64,000 bases of DNA, taken from NCBI RefSeq assembly GCF_001544275.1, contig NZ_BCQE01000006.1, positions 1 to 64,000 of the forward strand, in the 5' to 3' direction. The notes under the pieces are model-generated. The model had not been told where the DNA came from, searched no databases, and saw nothing but the letters and a program-made list of their open reading frames with translations. The position numbers and the translations under genes are program-made. Below, piece after piece: positions 10,223 through 18,593 of this stretch (the stretch's first letter is position 1; each line of letters opens with the position of its first letter). The stretch comes from Enterococcus gallinarum NBRC 100675 (GTDB lineage Bacteria; Bacillota; Bacilli; Lactobacillales; Enterococcaceae).

Positions 10223-11930
10223 TGATTTTCCCTCCTGTCTGTCCATGATAGATTTCCTGATAGATGGTATTCGTCGCCAGTAATGTAGCATGATCGCCGA
10301 ATCCACTCATGCGGCCATTTTCCAACACAAGAATCTTATCTGCATGCTGGATCGAACTGATTCGTTGTGCAATCAAAATCGTCGTTGTGTCCGCAAATTG
10401 TTGTTTAAGTACTTGGCGTAGTTTGGCGTCTGTCTGATAATCCAATGCACTGGCTGAATCATCCAGGACTAAAATTTGTGGTTCACCAGCTAATGCACGG
10501 GATAGGAGGACTCGTTGCTTTTGACCACCGCTTAGATTGCTTCCTTTCGCATGAAGTTCATAGGCCAGTTGTTGTGGCAACTGCTGGATAAATTCCTTTG
10601 CTTGTGCCCTAGCGGCAGCTTCTTCGATTTGTTCTTTTGAAAAGCGGCGCCCAAAATCAATATTTTCTTCGATCGTATCAGCAAAAAGGACGTCTTTTTG
10701 CAAAACAATGCCAAAATATTGGTGCAGCTCTTCGGGATCCAGTGAACGGATATCACGGCCATTGATGCGGATCTGTCCGTTGGTCGGATCGTACAAACGC
10801 AGCAGTAAGCGTACAATCGTTGATTTACCACTGCCGGTAGCTCCGATGATTCCTAACGTCTGTCCCTTGACTAGAGAAAAATCGATTTCCTTCAGAACGG
10901 AAGTACCATTAGGATAAGTAAAGGAAACGTGGTCAAATACAATGTGTGCTTCTTCGTCTCTTGCCGGAAGGGGAACGACCTTCATATCCTGTGGCAGGCG
11001 CAGTACAGCTTGAATACGGTCTGCGGAAGCCAAACCTTTTGAGACGATCACGAAAATTCGCGTGATGCTTAGCATCGCATTGAGAATGATCGTAAAGTAG
11101 GTGAGAAAAGCAATAATCACCCCTGGCTGCGTCAACCCGGCATTCACCCGATAAGCACTCACCAAAATCACCAATGTCAATCCCGCATTCAGAAAAAAAT
11201 CCATTAAAGGTGGTGTGGCAGCCATCGTCCGGTTCGCCCTTGTTTCTGCCGCAACGACTGACTGATTGACTCGCTGAAATCGTTGTTTTTCATAGTCTGC
11301 TTTCGATAATGCTTTGATCACACGAGCACCCGTCACATTTTCCCGGACGGTGCGAACTAGCGTGTCTACTCGCTTTTGCAATTGGGCAAACAAAGGAATC
11401 CCTCGCTTAGAAATAATAACGGCGGCAACTAATGTGAATGGTAAAACCCCAACTAATACGAATGTCAGCACCGGATCTAAGGTTGCTGTGATCAACACTC
11501 CTCCTAATAAGAGGATCGGCGCCCGAATGCCAAGTCGTTGGATCATGCCTACCGTTTGATGAATATTGTAAGTATCCGTAGTCAACCTTGAAACCAGCGA
11601 AGGAATACCGACTTGCTCGATCTGCGGAATCGATAGATAGGCCACTTTGGCAAAAAGATCATGACGTATGTTGCCAGTAGCGTCTCTGGCAACACTGGAA
11701 GCCATTCGATTAGCAAGAATATTGGTTACAACAGCAATCACAGAACACAGCAGCATCACACCACCCCACAAGAAAATGGCGGAAACATTTTTTGTAGGAA
11801 TGATCGCATCAATGATATAGGCTAAGATCCATGGCAACAGCAGATCCATCAAAGACCCAAAAAACTTGATACTGACCCCGAGAGACATACGCCCAATATA
11901 CGGGCGCAAATATTTTTTTAGTAACTTCAC
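10215..11930 (-). CDS. ABC multidrug exporter half-transporter (degenerate-site subunit, EfrA-like)
   Basis: A 571-aa exporter half: membrane domain, then an ATPase domain with Walker A GATGSGKST and signature LSGGQ. Two catalytic positions are altered. Walker B reads LVLDDSASALD (Asp for the catalytic Glu) and the switch His is Gln (IAQRISSI). With the partner's SQGQ signature these make one degenerate ATP site, the hallmark of heterodimeric exporters. It starts with GTG, overlapping the MarR stop by 4 nt (GTGA). The MarR gene, this gene and the partner are one operon. Confidence 0.9.
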   Translation of the reverse strand: MKLLKKYLRPYIGRMSLGVSIKFFGSLMDLLLPWILAYIIDAIIPTKNVSAIFLWGGVMLLCSVIAVVTNILANRMASSVARDATGNIRHDLFAKVAYLSIPQIEQVGIPSLVSRLTTDTYNIHQTVGMIQRLGIRAPILLLGGVLITATLDPVLTFVLVGVLPFTLVAAVIISKRGIPLFAQLQKRVDTLVRTVRENVTGARVIKALSKADYEKQRFQRVNQSVVAAETRANRTMAATPPLMDFFLNAGLTLVILVSAYRVNAGLTQPGVIIAFLTYFTIILNAMLSITRIFVIVSKGLASADRIQAVLRLPQDMKVVPLPARDEEAHIVFDHVSFTYPNGTSVLKEIDFSLVKGQTLGIIGATGSGKSTIVRLLLRLYDPTNGQIRINGRDIRSLDPEELHQYFGIVLQKDVLFADTIEENIDFGRRFSKEQIEEAAARAQAKEFIQQLPQQLAYELHAKGSNLSGGQKQRVLLSRALAGEPQILVLDDSASALDYQTDAKLRQVLKQQFADTTTILIAQRISSIQHADKILVLENGRMSGFGDHATLLATNTIYQEIYHGQTGGKINA

Positions 11931-12367
11931 TGAACCTCATCTTCTTTCTTTAAAGCACGCTGCGAGTTTTCTTTTACTAGTTGCAGATCTGCCAGCAATT
12001 TTTGCTGTTCTGCTTCAGAAAACCCTTCTAAGACTTGTTCGTTCCACTGTTTCAACAATTTTTGGAGGATAGGTTGCATCGCCAATGCTTTTTCAGTTGG
12101 ATAAACAAGCTGTCGCCGCCCATCCAAACTGCTCGTTTGCCGACGAACATACCCTTTTTCTTCTAAGACTGCTAATTGGCGAGCAACATTGCTTTTATTG
12201 ACAAAAATCAACTGACCTAAAGCTTCTTGACTGATCCCAGGGTTACGACAGACATTTAAAATGTACGCATGATGCATGGGCCCTAACCCATATTTTTTTA
12301 GTTCCCTTTCCCGGTACAATGCGGCTAAACGGGCAATGTGGTTAATTGAACGAATGATTGACTCCAT
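11927..12367 (-). CDS. MarR-family transcriptional regulator
   Basis: A 146-aa winged-helix regulator. The recognition region ISQEALGQLIFVNKSNVARQL and the wing with KGYVRRQTSSLDGRR are typical of MarR. As the first gene of the operon with the two ABC exporter genes, it is the likely local repressor, released by a drug-like ligand. A near-perfect 20-bp palindrome overlaps the -35 of its promoter. It ends in a 4-nt overlap with the next gene. Confidence 0.9.
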   Translation of the reverse strand: MESIIRSINHIARLAALYRERELKKYGLGPMHHAYILNVCRNPGISQEALGQLIFVNKSNVARQLAVLEEKGYVRRQTSSLDGRRQLVYPTEKALAMQPILQKLLKQWNEQVLEGFSEAEQQKLLADLQLVKENSQRALKKEDEVQ

Positions 12368-12410
12368 AATTTTTCTCCTTTACATGCAGTAAGGTAAATA
12401 CAGTAGGTTC

Positions 12411-12439
12411 AGTATAAAGATAATTAGTTGCGCACGCAA
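12411..12439 (-). promoter_or_regulatory. Promoter of the marR-ABC exporter operon
   Basis: Minus-strand TTGCGT (12434-12439), 17 nt, TATACT (12411-12416). The weak -35 lies inside the palindromic operator. Confidence 0.55.
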
Positions 12440-12443
12440 CTAA
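12424..12443. promoter_or_regulatory. Palindromic operator candidate for the MarR regulator
   Basis: TTAGTTGCGCACGCAACTAA has two perfect 9-bp arms around a CA centre. Its size and position over the -35 fit autorepression by the MarR protein encoded 57 bp downstream. Confidence 0.65.
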
Positions 12444-12472
12444 ATTCTCAAAAATTTTTTTACTTAAAAAAT

Positions 12473-12533
12473 CTTAAACGACAAAGAAGCAGCTAGAGTG
12501 TTGCACACCACAGCTGCTTCTTTGTCGTTTAAG
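12473..12533 (-). terminator. Strong hairpin terminator after the GT-C-like gene
   Basis: A perfect 22-bp inverted repeat (12473-12494 and 12512-12533) with a 17-nt loop lies between the stop codon at 12589 and the marR promoter. The T-tail is weak (TTAAG then TTTTT about 10 nt later), but the stem is long. Confidence 0.7.
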
Positions 12534-12588
12534 TCAGTTAATCATTCATTGCTGTCGACAAAAAAGCCGCCGACAACCGTTTTCTTGA

Positions 12589-14307
12589 TCATTTTTGGCG
12601 TCTAACTGCAGCAAACAGCTGCCGTTTTTTCCAAAGAAAACCGAGAGCCAATAAGACCCATGCAGCCATTGTCAACCACAGTCCCCAGTCAAAATACCAC
12701 GGCGCATCATAATCCACGATCAGCTCATTGAGCCCTGTCTGTTGCTTAACAGTCACTGCCCCTATCGTACTCACTTTGATGTCAGAACGCTTCAATGGCT
12801 GTCCGTTAAGCTGTAAGGTCGTTCGTTGGTAATTGATGACCGGCAACGCCTTCCAGCTAGAATCTTCTCCTTGCCAGCGCAAAATCAACTGTCCATTAAC
12901 AACCGCTTTTTGCACTGTCGTATTCTGCTTGATGATTTGTTCCCCGTAAGCATCGTATTTATTTTCCTTTGTGTCACGATAGATGGGAACATAATCGGGG
13001 GTTGACCGTTGGAACAGCACCAGTGCCTTCGCTTTGTCTGGACTGAAATAAGCCTCTTTCAGCGTCTGCTGATCAGAAACAAACAGATAGGAGTGGTTTC
13101 TGATTTTCACCGCGGAATCACTGGACTGCCACTCACTCATCTTAGTACTGGTTTGAAACATAATCTGGCCCACACTGACAACTAAAAGCAAAATCAGCCA
13201 AATCGGCCGATTCAGACGGCTATCCGCTAAATAGGGCCGCAAAAGACACAAACCTGCAAGAATCAGCACTGTCGCAGGGACAAAAAAGCGAAACGGAAAT
13301 TGGATCAGTTCAATCAATGGATTTTCGAGACTAGATAACCATTGCCATGGCAAATAGTTAGACGATAACAGGAAAAAAATGCCGGCAACGACAGTCAACA
13401 GCTTCAATCCATTGGGGATCTCTTGCCATTTTTTTAAAGCTCCGGCAAAAAATAGCCCACAGACCAATGGGAAAAGGTAGGGCGATGTCCACCAGTAACT
13501 GCTGGTACCCGTAATCGTATTTCGCTCCATGTGATGATTGACGAATGGTGGTAGTAACTGATTGCTTTGATAAAGATCAAGCATTGCCAGCCAAATATTG
13601 GCAGTCAACAGCAGAAAAATTCCAATGGCGGCGAATAAATGAAGCAAGAGCCGCTTTTTATCTTGGCTTTTCAAAAAAGTGCGCAAAAAGAAAGGAATAT
13701 AGATCAAAACCAATAAAATACTCGAAAAAACATGGATTTGAAACAGCGCAGCTACTGACACGCCCACAGCAAACGGACGGATCCGTTGAAAACGCGTCAT
13801 GTCGATCAATGGAATAAGACAAAAAGGCAATATTGCTGCTCCCCAAGCCGAAAACCCTTGTCGTTCGACCCAATATTGGATCGAATACGTGGTCATAAAA
13901 AGGATGCCCATGCCTACAGATAACCAGCCCGAAACTTTCAATTTTCGCAGCAACGTGTACATTGACGTTCCTGCTAAAAGGTACAACAATCCATTCGATA
14001 AGAGTTGGTATTGGAACCAAGAACGACTGATCAAAACTAATAATCCTTGAAAATAGGCAAAAAATGGTCCATACAATGCATTGACAATCCGACCAGATTG
14101 CTGAAAACCATAAATGGAAAGAAAGTATTGATAGTTCCCTTCTTTGATTTGCTGGCTCGTCTCATAAAAACGATTAAAATGAAAGACGGCATCCGAACCT
14201 AAAATCAAGCCACGCCCGAACAATTGCGGCAACAATAGCAGCATGCTTACACAGAAAATAACGAGCAATTGCAGAACTGTCGGCTTGAATAAAACTGCTT
14301 TTTTCAC
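12589..14307 (-). CDS. Polytopic membrane protein, GT-C-like (function unknown)
   Basis: This 572-aa protein has roughly ten to twelve membrane helices, an extracytoplasmic region near residues 400-540 and a final helix with a basic tail. Near the N-terminus GSDAVFHFNR resembles the acidic first-loop motif of GT-C glycosyltransferases and YfhO-like proteins that modify surface polymers. I cannot name its substrate. The GTG at 14307 is chosen because AAGGAGGT lies 6 nt upstream; a preceding in-frame ATG overlaps that site. It lies alone between the exporter operon and fliS, so a cell-envelope or flagellin glycan role is possible but unsupported. Confidence 0.75.
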   Translation of the reverse strand: MKKAVLFKPTVLQLLVIFCVSMLLLLPQLFGRGLILGSDAVFHFNRFYETSQQIKEGNYQYFLSIYGFQQSGRIVNALYGPFFAYFQGLLVLISRSWFQYQLLSNGLLYLLAGTSMYTLLRKLKVSGWLSVGMGILFMTTYSIQYWVERQGFSAWGAAILPFCLIPLIDMTRFQRIRPFAVGVSVAALFQIHVFSSILLVLIYIPFFLRTFLKSQDKKRLLLHLFAAIGIFLLLTANIWLAMLDLYQSNQLLPPFVNHHMERNTITGTSSYWWTSPYLFPLVCGLFFAGALKKWQEIPNGLKLLTVVAGIFFLLSSNYLPWQWLSSLENPLIELIQFPFRFFVPATVLILAGLCLLRPYLADSRLNRPIWLILLLVVSVGQIMFQTSTKMSEWQSSDSAVKIRNHSYLFVSDQQTLKEAYFSPDKAKALVLFQRSTPDYVPIYRDTKENKYDAYGEQIIKQNTTVQKAVVNGQLILRWQGEDSSWKALPVINYQRTTLQLNGQPLKRSDIKVSTIGAVTVKQQTGLNELIVDYDAPWYFDWGLWLTMAAWVLLALGFLWKKRQLFAAVRRQK

Positions 14308-14642
14308 TAAATGACCTCCTTGCAAAACAGTTCTTATTTTTTAGAATAACAGAATTGTCGGATAAGGTAAAAAATAAGCCTTTTTGAAAAGGGTATCATT
14401 GTAAAAATTTAATGAAGCATCTCCTAATGGGAGTTAAATTCAACTAGACACAGAAAAACGACAGGTTCAATAACCTTTTATGATAACTTTTTTAGAAAGA
14501 GTAGTGATGAAGTGCTTCAACGCAATAAAAAAAGTCGCAAACCCGATGTTTGCGACTTTGACCGGCTGAAAACAGCATGTCGTTGTTTTTTCTATATACA
14601 TACTTGCTTTTGCTACCGTTAGCAAGCTGGTGGTAGACTTGA
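14308..14642. other. Intergenic region upstream of the GT-C-like gene
   Basis: Between fliS and the GT-C-like gene I see only the fliS terminator and small weak hairpins. No convincing gene or consensus promoter was found. Confidence 0.5.
14526..14559 (-). terminator. Rho-independent terminator ending the motility locus (after fliS)
   Basis: On the minus strand, AAAGTCGCAAAC pairs with GTTTGCGACTTT across a 5-nt loop and is followed by a T-run (14533-14526). Confidence 0.88.
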
Positions 14643-15017
14643 TCAAGCAGATTGGGTAATGGCCTGCCAACTTTCTAATAACTCGCTCAGCAGTTCCGCA
14701 ACAGCTTGGGCAGGAGCCACTTCTTTTTTGATATTGGCTTCAATCAGCTGCTGATACATGTATTCATACAACGTTGCAAGACCTTCAGCAATCTCGCCGC
14801 CTTGTTTTTCGTCTAACGACGTACGCAGCTCCAACAAAATATTTTGTGTTTTTATAAAGTGTTCATGGGCTTTTGCTAGTTCTTGTTTTTCAATCGCTAA
14901 CTGGGCCAACTTGATATTCTTGATTGCTGCCTGCAAAAGCATTTCGATCAATTTGTTAGGAGACGCGCTCATCACTTGATTCTTTAAATAATTTGATTGC
15001 ATTTGCTGATAATTCAT
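14643..15017 (-). CDS. fliS: Flagellin export chaperone FliS
   Basis: A 124-aa all-helical protein that binds the flagellin C-terminus in the cytoplasm and delivers it to FlhA. The N-terminus (MNYQQMQSNYLKNQV) and SPNKLIEMLLQAAIKNIKLA are family features. The start at 15017 follows GAGGGAAAG; an upstream in-frame start would overlap the preceding gene. It is the last gene of the fliD operon, followed by a terminator. Confidence 0.93.
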   Translation of the reverse strand: MNYQQMQSNYLKNQVMSASPNKLIEMLLQAAIKNIKLAQLAIEKQELAKAHEHFIKTQNILLELRTSLDEKQGGEIAEGLATLYEYMYQQLIEANIKKEVAPAQAVAELLSELLESWQAITQSA

Positions 15018-15030
15018 TTTCTTTCCCTCA

Positions 15031-15360
15031 CTAATAGTCGAATTCGACAAATCCAGCAACATCTTCCTGCTGCAGATAGGTTTTTACCAAATTGTTTTGT
15101 CGATTCAAACGTCCCAGTTCTTGTTTAATCAGTGTCTGTTGCGCTTGCACTTGCGTAAGAAATGTTTGATACGCAGCCACGACCTTTTCAACTAGGGCTT
15201 GTGTCTGTTTTGTGCGAGTCGGAGTATCTGTCAGAGTTGCTAAAAGCTCAGCATTGGTTGCCAGCAGTGCTTCTGCTTGCTCCACTTCACCGTTCCAATC
15301 CGTCAACCCTTGTAAAATACGTGTTAATCGTTCGTCCAGTGTAGGCAGGCTATTTTCCAT
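15031..15360 (-). CDS. Putative FliT-like flagellar export chaperone
   Basis: A 109-aa, almost wholly alpha-helical protein between fliD and fliS. No family motif is strong, but size, helicity and position match FliT-type chaperones of the FliD cap, which are poorly conserved in Firmicutes. The ATG at 15360 follows GAGAGGAAGAG, and 13 bp separate its stop from fliS. The FliT assignment rests on synteny. Confidence 0.6.
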   Translation of the reverse strand: MENSLPTLDERLTRILQGLTDWNGEVEQAEALLATNAELLATLTDTPTRTKQTQALVEKVVAAYQTFLTQVQAQQTLIKQELGRLNRQNNLVKTYLQQEDVAGFVEFDY

Positions 15361-15382
15361 TCCACTCTTCCTCTCTCAAGTC

Positions 15383-16798
15383 CTATTTTGCTGTAAATTG
15401 ACTCGCAAGATATTCCAATTGGCTTTCTGCTTGCATCATGACAGCATCTAATTTTGTAAACATCGTTATATATCGCTCTTTTTTCATAGCTAGGATTTCA
15501 TCAAAGCGCGTGATTTGTCTATTTAGATCTTTGATGGTGGAATCGTAAGTGGCTGATTTTGTAGCGATGACCCCTTTATTGGTAGAAGTATTAACAACAT
15601 AACTGTTGACTAACTCCTTGATCGCTAATGTATAGCCAGATTCTGTCGTTGAAGTGGCCCCGTCGCTGTCTTTGCTTTTGGTCTTTTCATAAAAGAAATC
15701 TTTGATCGCTGAAGGATCTTCTTCTAAAGCTTTCTTGAATTTCTCACTATCAAAGCCTAAAGTGCCGTTATTGTCGATTGTCGAAATTCCCAGATCATTC
15801 GGTTTGAGATCTGAACCTTTGACAGAAGGGATCGTGATCAAATTACGTAATTGGGTTTGAAGCCGAGTCAGCGCAGTATCGCCAGCCAACGCGCCCGTCT
15901 TGTTGTTTTCACTGCTAGGATCACCAACAGATAGATTTTCACCAATAAAGCTCATTAAGCTGTTGTATTGATCAACTAATCCTTGTACCGCGTCTACCAA
16001 TTTAGAAGTGTCGTTGGTCAAAGATAATTTTACGGATTCGTCGCTGACCTTGGATAGTGTCAGTGTTGCACCATCGATTACGTCGCTGACCGTGTTGCTG
16101 TCACGAGTGATCTCCATACCGTCTAACTCAAAAATAGCTGATTGCCCTTGCGTCGTTTTCGCAGTGGAACCGATCCCTAGACTTTCTGCAACATCACCAG
16201 AGATAGTAAAATTTTTGTCCCCCATTTTGGTATTGGTCAATACTAACTGGTTATCGATAATATTGGCACTCACAGAGGAATTTTTGCTTTGTTTATTGAT
16301 TTTATCTGCAATGTCTTTTAGTGAATCTTCACTAGTGATCTCAATATCTACCGTGATAGGCTTGCCGTCTTTGTCTACTTCGGAACTTGTCAAAGAAAGC
16401 GTGCCTTCGACATTCAATGCAGATTTGCTATTATCAGTAACTTTCGTTCCCGTTACTTTAGTAGCAGTAGCTAACTGCTTTACCTTTAGATCGTAGGAAC
16501 CTTCCAATGCTTCGGCTGTTCCTGAGATAGACGCTATCCCACTGTTTGACGATGCTGCTTTCTTCGTTTGAAATGCCTCGTCTTTTTGCAGTGCATCGAT
16601 TTTGTTCAAAAAGTTGGTCAAACGAGTGCTGATGTCGCTCCAGGCAGTCTTTTGCGAGTTGATGGTTTTGATTTGATTCTGGGCGCGGGTTTTATTAATG
16701 GCATCTGCTGCCAATAAACTTTCGATATCTTCTGCAGTGATCCCCGAATAACTCCCTAATGTCGTACTGATTCCTGAAGCACTTGTAATACTTGCCAT
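15383..16798 (-). CDS. fliD: Flagellar filament cap protein FliD
   Basis: A 471-aa hook-associated protein 2 that caps the filament and helps flagellin polymerise outside the cell. The N-terminus (SGISTTLGSYSGITAEDIESLL) and C-terminal coiled region (RQITRFDEILAMKKERYITMF) are typical, and cysteine is absent as usual for exported filament proteins. The start at 16798 gives MASITS after GGGATGAGG; a longer reading frame lacks a site. It is followed by the FliT-like gene and fliS. Confidence 0.93.
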   Translation of the reverse strand: MASITSASGISTTLGSYSGITAEDIESLLAADAINKTRAQNQIKTINSQKTAWSDISTRLTNFLNKIDALQKDEAFQTKKAASSNSGIASISGTAEALEGSYDLKVKQLATATKVTGTKVTDNSKSALNVEGTLSLTSSEVDKDGKPITVDIEITSEDSLKDIADKINKQSKNSSVSANIIDNQLVLTNTKMGDKNFTISGDVAESLGIGSTAKTTQGQSAIFELDGMEITRDSNTVSDVIDGATLTLSKVSDESVKLSLTNDTSKLVDAVQGLVDQYNSLMSFIGENLSVGDPSSENNKTGALAGDTALTRLQTQLRNLITIPSVKGSDLKPNDLGISTIDNNGTLGFDSEKFKKALEEDPSAIKDFFYEKTKSKDSDGATSTTESGYTLAIKELVNSYVVNTSTNKGVIATKSATYDSTIKDLNRQITRFDEILAMKKERYITMFTKLDAVMMQAESQLEYLASQFTAK

Positions 16799-17136
16799 TT
16801 CCTCATCCCTTTCTAGTGCGCAACCTTTCAAAGACTTCAGAGATCTATTCTCTAAAGTCTTCAATTACGCTGATCATTTGTTGCACCATAGTGGCGGGCT
16901 TTCCAACAAGTTGTTCACTTTTCCTGATTTGGACGATATTCTTCAAAAGTTGTGGTGCAGACAACAGCGACCGTCCAGTCAACTAGCGTTTAACACTGGA
17001 CCAGCTCTGTGAATTTGCTTGTTTGGTGCCTCTTGATTATGTGAGCGGTCATCCAGCGACCGATGTTCTTAGTGGTGCTATGTAAAGCCAAGGACCCGGC
17101 TTCCCCATCTGGTCCTTAGCTGTGATTTCCCCAAAA
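16799..17136. other. fliC-fliD intergenic region with hairpins and a short open frame
   Basis: No promoter matching the sigma-28 motif is visible for fliD. A hairpin follows fliC (17086-17121: AGCCAAGGACC with GGTCCTTAGCT, one mismatch) without a T-run, and a second (16833-16859) lies about 35 nt before fliD. A 45-codon minus-strand frame (16982-16845, TTG start) is open but lacks a ribosome-binding site. fliD may be transcribed by read-through from fliC. Confidence 0.5.
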
Positions 17137-18195
17137 TTATTGAAGTAAGCTCAATACGCTGTTTGGCATTGAATTTGCTTGTGCCAACATAGAAGTTGCT
17201 GCTTGAGAAAGGATATTGCTCTTAGTAAAGCTCATCATTTCTTGCGCCATGTCAACGTCACGGATACGTGAGTTTGCTTCAGAAAGGTTTTCTTGCGTTG
17301 TACCCAAGTTGTTGATTGTGTGTTCTAGACGGTTTTGAGCCGCACCTAGGTCCGCACGTTGTGCAGAAACAGCTTTGATCGCATTATCGATTTTGCTGAT
17401 AGTATTTTCATCTGCAATTGCTTTAAGTTCTGCTTTTCCTTCATCAGAATTTTTGTAAGCTTCCAAAGCTGCATCATATGCTTTTTGTGCTGCTGCTTTT
17501 GCAGTGTCATCAGCCGCATTGGTAATTGCATCTTTAAGTTCTGTAGCTGTTTTACCAGTACTACCAGAATTATCAATTGCTCCAGTTGCTGCATCATATT
17601 TAAGGTTTGTGTTGTCAGTGAAAGCTTTGTTAGTTACTTTCTCTTCATCTCCAGCTTCCTCAAGTTTTAAAGCGTCTACGCCTAATGCCTTGGCACCCAT
17701 GTCACCGATTTTTACGCTCATTGTTTGGTTTGCATTGGCACCGATTTGGAAGATGAAAGAAGCTTTTTCACCACTTTCTCCACCTTTTAATAAGCTCTTA
17801 GTATTGAATTCTGTTGTTGTACTGATACGATCGATTTCGTCAGACAAAGCAGAAAATTCTTTTGAGATTGCTTCACGGTCATCTGTACTCAAAGTTCCGT
17901 TTGAACTTTGAACTGCTAGGTCACGCATACGGCCTAAGATGCTGTGTGTTTCATTCAATGCACCTTCAGCTGTTTGGATCAATGAGATACCATCTTGTGC
18001 ATTGCTTTTCGCTTGAGACAATCCACCGATTTGGCCTTTCATTTTTTCAGAGATAGCTAGTCCAGCAGCATCGTCGCCGGCTTTGTTGATACGCATACCT
18101 GAAGATAGTTTTGATAAAGAGTTGCTTTTAGAAGCATTTGCTGCTGTTAAACGAGAGTAAGTGTTTAACGCAGACACGTTTGTATTGATTCTCAT
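17137..18195 (-). CDS. fliC: Flagellin FliC
   Basis: This 352-aa filament subunit is exported unfolded and polymerised under the FliD cap. The conserved D0/D1 parts are the N-terminus MRINTNVSALNTYSRL and the C-terminus QAATSMLAQANSMP...LSLLQ. The middle (about 140-250) is short, acidic and Ala/Lys-rich, so D2/D3 domains are essentially missing. The D1 helix keeps RMRDLAVQ (89-96), equivalent to the TLR5-recognised patch of enteric flagellins. It is a single-gene unit with a sigma-28-type promoter and a strong TAGGAGG site. Codon use looks biased as for an abundant protein. Confidence 0.96.
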   Translation of the reverse strand: MRINTNVSALNTYSRLTAANASKSNSLSKLSSGMRINKAGDDAAGLAISEKMKGQIGGLSQAKSNAQDGISLIQTAEGALNETHSILGRMRDLAVQSSNGTLSTDDREAISKEFSALSDEIDRISTTTEFNTKSLLKGGESGEKASFIFQIGANANQTMSVKIGDMGAKALGVDALKLEEAGDEEKVTNKAFTDNTNLKYDAATGAIDNSGSTGKTATELKDAITNAADDTAKAAAQKAYDAALEAYKNSDEGKAELKAIADENTISKIDNAIKAVSAQRADLGAAQNRLEHTINNLGTTQENLSEANSRIRDVDMAQEMMSFTKSNILSQAATSMLAQANSMPNSVLSLLQ

Positions 18196-18242
18196 TTGAT
18201 TATTCCTCCTAATTTTTCGCTAAGGTTTCCCTCTGTTTATAT

Positions 18243-18269
18243 GTATCGGAAGAAAAAACCGTTAGTTAA
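18243..18269 (-). promoter_or_regulatory. Sigma-28 (FliA) promoter of fliC
   Basis: Minus strand: TTAA (18266-18269), 15 nt, TCCGATAC (18243-18250), close to the sigma-28/sigma-D consensus TAAA-N14-16-GCCGATA. The same layout occurs upstream of flgM and mcp. Confidence 0.75.
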
Positions 18270-18312
18270 GATAGGGAAATAAAAAAAATCAAAAAAATTT
18301 ATGCCCCGTATA

Positions 18313-18426
18313 GACAGCTGCTCTTGAACAAGAGAAACCCACGTTCATTCTTGGTAAACGACAGGATCTAAGAAATCATCTTCTATTGCTCCAGCTATCG
18401 TGGGAGTTATTCTTGTTCAATCTGTC
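18313..18426. other. Structured inverted-repeat element between flgL and fliC
   Basis: Three nested helices can be drawn: GACAG/CTGTC (18313-18317, 18422-18426), TTGAACAAGA/TCTTGTTCAA (18324-18333, 18411-18420) and CCCACG/CGTGGG (18338-18343, 18399-18404). Neither strand shows a T-run, so it is not a plain terminator. It may be a small RNA, a protein-binding dyad or a mobile-repeat remnant; no known family is recognised. Confidence 0.5.
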
Positions 18427-18473
18427 AATAAAACTGCTATAGTCAACGATCAAGAAAACATCTTAAACAAAAA

Positions 18474-18541
18474 ACTCTACTTAGCTATTCGTAAATTGCA
18501 GCGGAGCATAGCCGCCGGCAACTTCCTTTTCTAAGTAGAGT
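18474..18541 (-). terminator. Two-tier terminator of the flgM-N-K-L operon
   Basis: ACTCTACTTAG (18474-18484) pairs perfectly with CTAAGTAGAGT (18531-18541). An inner GC-rich stem (TTGC..GCGG with CCGC.GCAA on the minus strand) lies within. On the minus strand it ends in TTTTTTG, 50-odd nt past the flgL stop. Confidence 0.75.
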
Positions 18542-18593
18542 CCATAGAGTTTGTTGTTCCTCTCCTGCATCTTACGGTGACATCTATAAACGA

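Noticed and set aside
14467-14670. 67-codon minus-strand open frame after fliS
   Set aside because: It begins inside fliS, runs through the terminator hairpin and has no ribosome-binding site.
16792-16986. 64-codon plus-strand frame between fliD and fliC
   Set aside because: No Shine-Dalgarno, overlaps the fliD start, wrong strand for the locus; probably chance.
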